DNA from: Elusimicrobiota bacterium
GTDB taxonomy: Bacteria; Elusimicrobiota; Elusimicrobia; UBA1565; UBA9628
Assembly: GCA_028717865.1 (NCBI GenBank)
Contig: JAQUMZ010000131.1
Span: 1-7,179 of the forward strand
DNA: 7,179 nt
Reading direction: 5' to 3'
Below are positions 1-6,186 of this stretch, one piece after another. The notes below the pieces were generated by a model. It had not been told where the DNA came from and searched no databases. It saw only the letters and a list, made by a program, of their open reading frames with translations. How positions within the stretch are numbered: the stretch's first letter is position 1; every line of letters starts with the position of its first letter. The position numbers and the translations under genes are program-made.

Positions 1-1
1 G

Positions 2-97
2 GAGTACTGCCCGAAGTGCTACTCGTCCAACATCGCCTACGAGGGCGGCTGCTCGGGCCCGACCTGCCACGACTGCGGCTTCTCGGAGTGCAGCTGA
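2..97 (+). CDS. nrdJ: C-terminal fragment of a probable adenosylcobalamin-dependent (class II) ribonucleotide reductase
   Basis: Only the last 31 residues and a TGA stop are present; the gene enters from the left edge. The tail has a CPKC pair, a GGC motif, and then spaced cysteines (C22, C25, C30 of the visible part), ending CGFSECS. A cysteine-rich, zinc-ribbon-like tail of the form CPxC...GGC...CxxCG.S.C is typical of the C-terminus of class II ribonucleotide reductases, where the terminal cysteines are thought to re-reduce the active-site disulfide. That enzyme makes deoxyribonucleotides using adenosylcobalamin and does not need oxygen. The identification comes from this tail alone; another zinc-ribbon protein is possible. 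Thymidylate kinase downstream would fit a dNTP-supply neighbourhood, but the two are separated by the pilin operon, so this is weak support. Confidence 0.6.
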   Translation, partial: EYCPKCYSSNIAYEGGCSGPTCHDCGFSECS

Positions 98-152
98 CGG
101 CGCGCGCCCGAACCGGCCCCGAACGAACCTGACACGGTCTGACCGCGGGTGA

Positions 153-176
153 CGCCGCTTTCTTGCTTTTGCGGCG
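153..176. repeat. GC inverted repeat (hairpin) around the pilin -35 region
   Basis: CGCCGC (153-158) and GCGGCG (171-176) form a perfect 6-bp stem with a 12-nt T-rich loop. There is no T-run after the stem, so it is not a clear intrinsic terminator for the upstream gene. The loop contains the proposed -35 element of the pilin promoter. It could be an operator or a weak transcription pause site, or chance in GC-rich DNA. Confidence 0.3.
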
Positions 177-191
177 CAAACACCCTATACT
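163..191 (+). promoter_or_regulatory. Predicted sigma70-type promoter of the minor-pilin operon
   Basis: TTGCTT (163-168) and TATACT (186-191) are separated by exactly 17 bp; the -10 matches consensus at five of six positions, the -35 at three. The element lies in the only intergenic gap before the pilin genes. With initiation about 7 nt after the -10, the 5' leader before the ATG at 205 would be only about 6 nt. No Shine-Dalgarno sequence is visible there. Confidence 0.55.
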
Positions 192-204
192 TTTTCTGCC
201 CGCA

Positions 205-2826
205 ATGATAAGACACTCCCGTGGAGTCACGCTCGTGGAGTTGCTGGTCGCCGTAAGCCTGCTCAGCGTGGGCATATTGTCCTTTTTCGGCGCTTTCCAA
301 TTCATAACCAAGTCCATCTCGGTCTCGCGCTCCCGGACCTTGGCCGCGAACCTGGCGCAGGAAAAAGTCGAGTCGCTCAAGAATTACAGCTATTACTCCC
401 TGCTCATCACCACCTCGGCCACGGTGGACAACTCCTTCTCCCCGCCCTTGATCTACGACCGGATCCATTATCCGCCCGAGACCATCGACATCGGCGGCAC
501 GAATTTCAGCCGCTACACTTTCGTGGCCCTGGCCCAGGTCGACAACAACGTGATCTCCACCATCAGCTATACCTATCCGGATACCGGGCTGAAGCAAATC
601 ACGGTCGCCATAGCCTGGAGGCAGGGCGCCGAGACCAAAACCTGGAGGCTCAACAACCTCCTGGAAAACCCCAACATCAACCCTCTCGACGCGACCATCA
701 GCGGAACGGTGTCGAGCGCCGTCACCCACGTTCCGATCGCCGGCGCCCTGGTCCGCACGCAGGAGAATCCGGACTGGAACGCCACCACTGACGCCGATGG
801 GCATTACTCCTTCAGCGTCTATCACGGCTCCTACACCATCCGGGCCAGTTCCGCGGGATGGTTCCCGCAGACCACTCCCATCCAGAACGCCTGCGCCGGC
901 TGCTCCCTCGACGGAGTCGACCTCGAGCTGAGCCGGATATCCTCCGGCAGCTTCACCGGCTCGGTGTGGCTCAATCCCGGCCTGGTCATCAGCCAGGTCG
1001 TGATCTCCACCAAGCAGTCGGACTGGAACGATTTCCAAGCCCAATACATCGAACTCTTCAACCCCACCACCTACACCATCACGATCGGCGGCAGCCCCCC
1101 CCCCATCAAGCTCTACGCGGAGAGCAACTGCCAGAACCAAATCTCCTGCTCGGTGCCCGCCTGGGGCGTAGCGCTCGTTTACGTCAACAACGACGTCGGA
1201 CCAGGCCAGTACTACGTCATAGCCAACACCACCTCGTTCACGGCCGGGGGCAGCCGCGTCACGGCCGATGCCTATTACGCCGACGACGCCAACACCCACT
1301 GCGGCAACTTCACGAGCCAAGCCACTCGCTGGGACCTATTGTCCACCCCGCCCAAAAAGCTCCTGCGCGAGGACACCCATAACATCTCTTTTCGCCTGGT
1401 GGACTCGAACGAAAGGATCATCGACCAGGTGGGCTACTCGCACAACGGCATAAACCCGATCTACTGCGAGGGCGCCTGCGTCAACCTGGGCGCCGTGGGC
1501 TTGGCGGACGACAAACAGATCGTCCGGGTTTCCAGCCCCGCCGCCGGCAACACCGCCATCCTGGGCTACGGCCGCGCCTACGACTCCGACGACAACGCCC
1601 GGGATTTCGTCCACCCCGCCATCGCCGGTTACGACACGATCCTTTTCCCGCCCCACGCCGCCGCCGACGGCGCCTGGCCGGTCATCGCCGGCAAGCCGGG
1701 CGTCGGCGCCTACGTGGCGGCCAACGACACGCTCTCGGGCTCGACCCGCGCCTACGCCGCCTACGTGTCCAGCGGGGCGCTGGCCCTGCCCTACGCGACC
1801 TACCGGCTCGACGGCGTCAGTACCGGGACCTGGACCGTGGAGATATCCTCCGCCGATCTTTTCAAGGAGATTTCCGGAGCCACTTCCACTGGCGGCCGGA
1901 TCACGGGCATCCCCTACGACACCACGCAGCCGCCCTGGACGCTCGCCGGCAATTTCGGGGCCAGGCTCGACAGCAGCACGCTCAACGGCTTCGTGGCCGG
2001 CGCGGTTGCCGGCGTATCGGGCCGGCCGATCCCCGGGCTGATCGTGCTCGTCGGCGGCGCCACCGCCAAAACCACGGGTGAAAACGGCGCCTACTTCACC
2101 TCCACCTCCAGCGGCGAGGTGGCGATAATCGTCAACCCCAACAACGCCGACCCGGCCTACGTCCAGGAGATCGCCGTCCCCACGGTCTACACCGGAATCA
2201 TCTCGAAGCAGGACTTCACGGTCAGCCAGGGCGGGGTGCTCAGGGGCTTCGTCACCACCGGCACCACGCCCCTGCCCAACGTCGTCGTCACCGCCAACTT
2301 CGAAGGCAACCAGCAGGGGGCGGGCACCTCCGACGGAACCGGAATGTTCACCATCCGCAACCTCTCCACCGGGACCTACACGATCCAGCCCTCCCTGGAG
2401 ACCGGGCAGGACGCCTCGCCCAACTCCATCAGCGCGACCCTCGACGCCGCCGAAACGGTGGAAGTCGGGACCTTCACGATCGCCGGAGCCTTCGGCTCCA
2501 TATCGGGCCGGATTCGCGACGCGAGCGGCGCGTCGATAACCAGCGGCGCCCTCATCGTCGTCGGCGCCAGCGATCCCCCGAACCCGCCCTGGTCGGTATG
2601 CGGCTCGTCCTCGCCGGCCCTGACGCCGTTTTATACGGCCTCCAGCAAGGCGGACGGCACCTACGCCATGGAGGTCCGGGGCAGCACCACCACGACCTAC
2701 TTCCTGCGGGTTTATTGGCCCAGCGTCGATCTCAACACGGGCGCGCTGACCCTCAAGCACAACGGCTACTCCGGGATAACCGTGCACGCCAGCGCCGCCA
2801 CGGCCCTGGACCTCCAACTGCCATGA
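205..2826 (+). CDS. Very large PilV/GspI-like minor prepilin with lamin-tail-like and carboxypeptidase-regulatory-like modules
   Basis: This 873-aa protein is a type IV prepilin. It has a short basic leader ending in G7, then VTLVE with Glu at mature position 5, and a hydrophobic helix to about residue 30. The motif LAANLAQEKVE (46-56) is typical of the PilV/GspI group. Pilins of that group are usually well under 250 aa, so the extra roughly 700 residues are exceptional. Visible modules are: a carboxypeptidase-regulatory-like beta-sandwich (about 164-226, with DADGHYSF); a lamin-tail-like domain (about 261-420, with YIELFNP, YYVIAN and a valine/aspartate-rich repeat ending DQVGY); a linker; then three more such sandwiches (about 592-675, 677-762, 763-873). 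Eight cysteines, several in close pairs (230/233, 309/315, 421/425), suggest disulfides outside the cytoplasm. I chose ATG 205 because it gives the standard 7-residue leader; the in-frame TTG at 163 lies in the -35 box. The likely role is an adhesive or surface-displayed tip subunit; this is inference. Confidence 0.85.
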   Translation: MIRHSRGVTLVELLVAVSLLSVGILSFFGAFQFITKSISVSRSRTLAANLAQEKVESLKNYSYYSLLITTSATVDNSFSPPLIYDRIHYPPETIDIGGTNFSRYTFVALAQVDNNVISTISYTYPDTGLKQITVAIAWRQGAETKTWRLNNLLENPNINPLDATISGTVSSAVTHVPIAGALVRTQENPDWNATTDADGHYSFSVYHGSYTIRASSAGWFPQTTPIQNACAGCSLDGVDLELSRISSGSFTGSVWLNPGLVISQVVISTKQSDWNDFQAQYIELFNPTTYTITIGGSPPPIKLYAESNCQNQISCSVPAWGVALVYVNNDVGPGQYYVIANTTSFTAGGSRVTADAYYADDANTHCGNFTSQATRWDLLSTPPKKLLREDTHNISFRLVDSNERIIDQVGYSHNGINPIYCEGACVNLGAVGLADDKQIVRVSSPAAGNTAILGYGRAYDSDDNARDFVHPAIAGYDTILFPPHAAADGAWPVIAGKPGVGAYVAANDTLSGSTRAYAAYVSSGALALPYATYRLDGVSTGTWTVEISSADLFKEISGATSTGGRITGIPYDTTQPPWTLAGNFGARLDSSTLNGFVAGAVAGVSGRPIPGLIVLVGGATAKTTGENGAYFTSTSSGEVAIIVNPNNADPAYVQEIAVPTVYTGIISKQDFTVSQGGVLRGFVTTGTTPLPNVVVTANFEGNQQGAGTSDGTGMFTIRNLSTGTYTIQPSLETGQDASPNSISATLDAAETVEVGTFTIAGAFGSISGRIRDASGASITSGALIVVGASDPPNPPWSVCGSSSPALTPFYTASSKADGTYAMEVRGSTTTTYFLRVYWPSVDLNTGALTLKHNGYSGITVHASAATALDLQLP
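1095..1104 (+). repeat. Homopolymeric C10 tract inside the large pilin
   Basis: Ten consecutive C's encode the end of a Ser codon and three Pro codons (residues 297-300) in the lamin-tail-like domain. Loss of one C would lead to TAG at 1169-1171, and gain of one C to TAA at 1380-1382. Either change removes most of the ectodomain. Confidence 0.9.
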
Positions 2827-3317
2827 ACGAACGACGCCGCGGCTACACCCTCACCGAATTGATGCTGGTCGTGGCCATCCTGGGCGCGATTTCCACGCTG
2901 GCGCCCCTGCTCCTGGTCAACTTGCAGAACTTCTACATGATGACCACGGCCCGCAGCGAGGTCCAGCGCGACGCGCGGGTGGCCCTGGACAACATCAACC
3001 GCTTCCTGCGCCAGGGCGTATTCGGAAGCATCACCATCGACACTCCGGACTCCGGCGGCGGGCCTTACTCCCGCATCCGGTTCCGGCACGTCGACGGCCG
3101 CTACGTGGAATTCCGGCAGCAGGGCAACCGCCTGATCCGGGTCGTCGGCAACACGAACACGGTGCTCAGCCGCAACCTCCTCTACGTGGCCTTCAGCTAC
3201 CCGCGCAGCGACGACCCCGGCATTGTCAGCGTATCCATGACCATGGGCAAGAACCTCCAGTTGGGCCGGCGCAAGGTGCTGGAGCTTACCATCCAGAAGG
3301 TCCGGGTGATGAACTGA
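2823..3317 (+). CDS. PilW/GspJ-like minor prepilin
   Basis: This 164-aa protein has leader MNERRRG, cleavage before Tyr8, and YTLTE with Glu at mature position 5, followed by a hydrophobic helix to about residue 28. The next segment, with RSEVQRDARVALDNINRFLRQ at about 41-61, resembles the amphipathic region of PilW/GspJ pseudopilins. A compact beta-rich globular domain follows (RIRFRHVDGRYVEFRQQGN and after). In related systems the I-J-K or V-W-X pseudopilins form a complex at the fibre tip that starts assembly. The ATG overlaps the preceding TGA (ATGA), so translation is probably coupled to the large pilin. There is no good ribosome binding site of its own. An in-frame upstream start at 2598 was discarded because it would put a long non-pilin sequence ahead of the cleavage site. 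Confidence 0.85.
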   Translation: MNERRRGYTLTELMLVVAILGAISTLAPLLLVNLQNFYMMTTARSEVQRDARVALDNINRFLRQGVFGSITIDTPDSGGGPYSRIRFRHVDGRYVEFRQQGNRLIRVVGNTNTVLSRNLLYVAFSYPRSDDPGIVSVSMTMGKNLQLGRRKVLELTIQKVRVMN

Positions 3318-4567
3318 TGATAAAAGGCTCGCCGCGCCGCGCCCGGCTCTCCGGCCAGGTCTTGGCCGGGGTCATCGTGCTGCTGCTGCTGGTCAGCATC
3401 CTGGTCCCGCTCATGGTCAGCTTCGTCATGAACGAGGCCAGATGGACGGACAAGACGGCGCGCAACACCACGGCCCTGCACCTGGCCGAGGCGGGCATAG
3501 AGAAAGGCTTCCTGGCGCTTTCCCTATCCACGAACACCTGGTACGCCCTCGTGGAGCACGGGACCGCCATCGCGGACTACGGGTTCGACAAGATATACTC
3601 CGACGTTCCCGGAGGCGAATACGCGATATCCATAACCAGCGGGCCGCAGGAGTCCCAGGCCACGGTCATCAGCATCGGCCGCGACAACCGCAACAAGGAG
3701 GTCCGGGCCATTCAGGCGGTCTTCGCCAACACCCCCATGGGCGGCGTGGCCATATACGCCGGCAACGGCGTCAAGGTATCCGGAGGCGTCAACGTGGAAT
3801 GGGGCGCGGTCATCACTCCCCAGACCCTCGACTGCAGCGGCCGCACCTTCCCCCAGTTCTGGTCCGCCTCCGGCATCGTGGGCTACGACGTAAACCCCAC
3901 CCCGCCGAACTGCGACTCCCCCAACTGCTGCCAATGGCACGCCTTCTCCGCCAGCATACCCCCGCAACCCACGATCGACCTCGGCTTCTATAAATCCTCG
4001 GCGGAAGCCACCAGCACCTACTACGATACGCCCCAGACCTGGAAAAATTTCATCGCCAAGACCGGCTACACCTATTACGTGGACAACAATCTGACCCTGC
4101 AATCGCCCGGCATCGACGTCACCGGCAACGTGATCGTCACCGGCAACATGGACACGGGCAACGGCACCTGGGGCAAGGGCAACCGCACCATGTCCGTTCC
4201 CACGACCGCGTGGAAGCAGTACTGCCGCAACTGGGCCCATTACAAGACCTTCGACGCCGCGGCCCCCGCCGCCTTCCCGGGGCTCAATTCCGATTGGACA
4301 TCCAACCCCGCCCTGTCCGCGAGCAGCGGCAAGATTTCCGTGGAGGGCTTGCTTTACGTCGGCGGCTCCTTCCTCACCGGCGGCGGCGGCGGACAGGCGG
4401 ACGTCTACGGCACCATGCTCATCGTGGGCAGCAGCACGATGACGAACAATTCCGGGGTGACGGTATACTTCAACGAAGGCGCCTCAAAGAACGTCCGCTG
4501 GTCGCGCATCATCCTTTCCCGCGTGTCCTGGCAGGACGTCCTTCGCCCCTGGCCCTCGGGGCTCTGA
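3317..4567 (+). CDS. PilX/GspK-like minor pilin with a beta-helix-like ectodomain
   Basis: This 416-aa protein has a basic start, then SGQVLAGV and a strongly hydrophobic helix (about 14-36). The helix is followed by ARNTTALHLAEAGIEKG (48-64), the AEAGxE signature of PilX N-terminal proteins. Cleavage is plausible after G13, but mature position 5 is Gly18, not Glu. Loss of Glu5 is characteristic of GspK-type tip subunits. The ectodomain has repeated V-x-G-N turns (VTGNVIVTGNMD at 268-279; GLLYVGGSF and GTMLIVGSS later), suggesting a beta-helix or solenoid. Five cysteines are present (173, 199, 204, 205, 303). The start codon overlaps the previous stop by one base (TGATG), so it is the third gene of the same operon. 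The V-W-X (I-J-K) order supports a tip complex. Its exact surface role cannot be read from the sequence. Confidence 0.8.
   Translation: MIKGSPRRARLSGQVLAGVIVLLLLVSILVPLMVSFVMNEARWTDKTARNTTALHLAEAGIEKGFLALSLSTNTWYALVEHGTAIADYGFDKIYSDVPGGEYAISITSGPQESQATVISIGRDNRNKEVRAIQAVFANTPMGGVAIYAGNGVKVSGGVNVEWGAVITPQTLDCSGRTFPQFWSASGIVGYDVNPTPPNCDSPNCCQWHAFSASIPPQPTIDLGFYKSSAEATSTYYDTPQTWKNFIAKTGYTYYVDNNLTLQSPGIDVTGNVIVTGNMDTGNGTWGKGNRTMSVPTTAWKQYCRNWAHYKTFDAAAPAAFPGLNSDWTSNPALSASSGKISVEGLLYVGGSFLTGGGGGQADVYGTMLIVGSSTMTNNSGVTVYFNEGASKNVRWSRIILSRVSWQDVLRPWPSGL
4118..4147 (+). repeat. Short tandem repeat in the PilX-like ectodomain
   Basis: The 12-mer GTCACCGGCAAC occurs at 4118-4129 and 4136-4147, an 18-nt period that corresponds to a six-residue repeat (VTGNVI, VTGNMD). 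The period fits one face of a beta-helix coil. Confidence 0.6.
4378..4392 (+). repeat. (CGG)5 microsatellite encoding a Gly5 run
   Basis: Five CGG units encode Gly355-Gly359 of the PilX-like protein. Changes in repeat number would alter loop length without shifting the frame. Confidence 0.7.
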
Positions 4568-4572
4568 TATAT

Positions 4573-4601
4573 TTGACCCGTCCGGGCGATATTCATAGAA
4601 T
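4573..4601 (+). promoter_or_regulatory. Predicted sigma70 promoter of tmk, predicting a leaderless transcript
   Basis: TTGACC (4573-4578) and TAGAAT (4596-4601) are separated by exactly 17 bp, each matching consensus at five of six positions. Only 6 nt (4602-4607) separate the -10 box from the tmk ATG, so transcription should begin at or beside the start codon. No Shine-Dalgarno is present. The element fills almost the whole 40-nt gap between the pilin operon and tmk. Confidence 0.7.
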
Positions 4602-4607
4602 GTCGCG

Positions 4608-5249
4608 ATGAAACCGCCGCGGGGCCGCTTCGTCGTGCTGGAGGGTCCCGACAAGTGCGGCAAATCGACCCAGGCCCGCCTGCTGGCGCGGCGCCTGCGG
4701 CGGCGGGGCCCGCGCCTGCTGCATACCCGCGAGCCGGGCGGCACCAAGCTCGCCGAGGCCGTGCGCCGCGTCCTGCTGCGCCCCGGCCATCGCGTCGATC
4801 CCTTGGCCGAGCTTTTCCTCTACGAGGCCGCGCGCGCCCAGCACACCCGCGAGAAGATCCTGCCCGCCCTGCGCCGGGGCGAGTGGGTCCTCTGCGAGCG
4901 CTACAGCCTGGCCACCCTGGCCTACCAGGGCCACGCCCGCGGCCTGCCCCTGCCCATGATCCGCGTCCTCGACCGCGTCGCGACCGGCGGCCTGCGGCCG
5001 GACCTGACCGTGGTGCTCGACATCCCGGAATCCGAATTCTCCCGCCGCGACCGGCGGCGGCGGCTCGACCGCCTGGAGCTGGAATCCGCGCGCTTCCGCC
5101 GCCGCGTGCGCGAAGGCTACCGCCTCCTGGCCCGGCGCCTGCCCGGCTGCGTCCTGCTCAACGGCCGCCGCCCCCCCCGGGTCGTGCACGCGCAGATCGT
5201 CCGACACGTCGATCGCCTTTTGCTAAAATCCCGGCATGAACGCGCCTGA
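4608..5249 (+). CDS. tmk: Thymidylate kinase (dTMP kinase)
   Basis: This cytoplasmic enzyme phosphorylates dTMP to dTDP with ATP in dTTP synthesis. The 213-aa length is normal for the family. Motifs in order: P-loop GPDKCGKST (13-21); REPGGT (41-46), which contacts dTMP; LYEAARAQH (71-79); ERYSLATLAYQG (97-108), the DRY/F region with Glu97 in place of the usual Asp; PDLTVVLDIP (131-140); and an arginine-rich LID (about 146-165) followed by RRRVREGY. Lys16 sits in the P-loop where human and yeast enzymes have Arg (the type I feature), while the LID is also basic as in type II enzymes. The start is fixed by the promoter 6 nt upstream and by the family's N-terminus. The last 14 nt overlap holB. 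A C8 run (5171-5178) lies near the 3' end. Confidence 0.95.
   Translation: MKPPRGRFVVLEGPDKCGKSTQARLLARRLRRRGPRLLHTREPGGTKLAEAVRRVLLRPGHRVDPLAELFLYEAARAQHTREKILPALRRGEWVLCERYSLATLAYQGHARGLPLPMIRVLDRVATGGLRPDLTVVLDIPESEFSRRDRRRRLDRLELESARFRRRVREGYRLLARRLPGCVLLNGRRPPRVVHAQIVRHVDRLLLKSRHERA
5171..5178 (+). repeat. C8 tract near the end of tmk
   Basis: Eight C's encode part of an Arg-Pro-Pro-Arg stretch (residues 188-191). It is useful as a local control: C-runs of this length also occur in a housekeeping gene here. Confidence 0.85.
5201..5229 (+). promoter_or_regulatory. Predicted promoter of holB embedded in the end of tmk
   Basis: TAAAAT (5224-5229) is preceded directly by TGC, an extended -10 (TGn). 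CCGACA (5201-5206) lies 17 bp upstream and shares GACA with the -35 consensus. The -10 ends 6 nt before the holB ATG, the same spacing as at tmk. Within tmk this stretch uses the A/T-rich codons TTG CTA AAA, unusual against the GC-rich codons around it, which suggests selection on the DNA element. Confidence 0.55.
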
Positions 5250-6186
5250 CCGGCTCTTCGGCCGCGTCCTGGGCCAGACCCGCGCGGCGCGCCAGCTCTC
5301 GGCCATGCTGGCCGCCGGCCGCATCCCCTCCGCGGTCGTTTTCAGCGGCATGGAGGGGACGGGCAAGACCCTCATGGCCCTGGAGCTGGCCAAGCTCCTG
5401 CTCTGCCGCGAGCGCGCGGCCGGCGCTGCGGCCTGCGGCCGCTGCCGCGACTGCGCCTCGGCGGACCAGCGCAGCCACCCGGACATCGCTTTGGTCAACG
5501 CCGCCTATCAGGCGCAGCTGCTGGACGCGGAGCCGGCCAAGCAGAAGACCCTGCGGGTCGACACCATCCGGCATCTGCGCAAGGACATGGAGATGCGCTC
5601 CCTGCTGGGCGGCTGGAAGATCGCCGTGTTCGAGGCCGCCCATACCCTCGAGCCGGAATCGGCCAACGCCCTGCTCAAGAGCCTGGAGGAGCCGCTGGAG
5701 CGCATGCTCTGGATACTGGTGAGCTCCCAACGCGAACGCCTGCCCAAGACCGTGCTCTCCCGCTGCTTCAGCGTGCCGTTCGCCCCCCTGCCCCGGGACG
5801 TCGTGCGCGCCATACTGGAGCGCGCGGGCGTGGACGGGCCGCGCGCCGCCCGCAGCGCCCAGCTGTCCGAGGGCTCGGCCAGCCGGGCGCTGGAATTGGC
5901 CGGCGCGGATTTTCCCGAATCCCTGTCCGGCGGCCCCCTGGCCGCGATCGAGGCCGCCGACGCCCTGCCCCGGGAGGGCCACCTGGCCCGGGCCCGGGCC
6001 GAGAACGCCCTCTTCGCGCTGGCCCAGGACCTGCGCCTGCGCCACCTCGGCGGCGAGCTGGACTTTTCCCGGATCGAGGGGCCCCTGCGCGAGCTGGCGC
6101 GCTTGCGCCAGGCCCTGCGTTCCAACGCCGACGCCAGGCTGGTCACGACCCTGGCCGGCCTGGCCGCGGAGGACGCCGCGCGATGA
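5236..6186 (+). CDS. holB: DNA polymerase III clamp-loader delta' subunit
   Basis: Delta' is a structural AAA+ subunit of the clamp loader that places the beta sliding clamp on primed DNA. The 316-aa length suits the family. Seen in order: a start region with VLGQ (11-14); Walker A GMEGTGKT (38-45), intact; four zinc-type cysteines C57, C67, C70 and C73 with CGRCRDC; KIAVFEAAH (128-136) at the Walker B position; SANALLKSLEEP (142-153), a strong clamp-loader signature; and LSRC (174-177), the arginine-finger motif. The Walker B acidic pair is altered to Glu133-Ala134, which fits a non-hydrolysing delta' better than DnaX. The C-terminal part (about 205-316) is helical and less conserved, as expected. 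There is no DnaX-type extension. The gene overlaps tmk by 14 nt and metG by 4 nt (ATGA). Confidence 0.9.
   Translation: MNAPDRLFGRVLGQTRAARQLSAMLAAGRIPSAVVFSGMEGTGKTLMALELAKLLLCRERAAGAAACGRCRDCASADQRSHPDIALVNAAYQAQLLDAEPAKQKTLRVDTIRHLRKDMEMRSLLGGWKIAVFEAAHTLEPESANALLKSLEEPLERMLWILVSSQRERLPKTVLSRCFSVPFAPLPRDVVRAILERAGVDGPRAARSAQLSEGSASRALELAGADFPESLSGGPLAAIEAADALPREGHLARARAENALFALAQDLRLRHLGGELDFSRIEGPLRELARLRQALRSNADARLVTTLAGLAAEDAAR
6168..6172 (+). promoter_or_regulatory. Shine-Dalgarno-like GGAGG before metG
   Basis: GGAGG lies 10 nt before the metG ATG, inside the end of holB. It also encodes Glu-Asp of holB, so it may be incidental. It contrasts with tmk and holB, which have no such motif, and fits an internal operon gene translated from a polycistronic message. 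Confidence 0.4.

Noticed and set aside
163..204. Extended N-terminus of the large pilin from TTG at 163
   Set aside because: It would give a 21-residue leader, overlap the predicted promoter, and spoil the standard short leader produced by ATG 205.
858..1382. Overlapping + strand frame as a separate gene
   Set aside because: It is an Arg/Pro/His-rich shadow of the large pilin with no domain or start signal; it matters only as the frame that a +1 slip at the C10 tract would enter.
4545..4562. Intrinsic terminator at the end of the pilin operon (GCCCC/GGGGC stem)
   Set aside because: The stem is only 5 bp, lies inside the last codons of the PilX-like gene, and is followed by a mixed A/T stretch, not a T-run.
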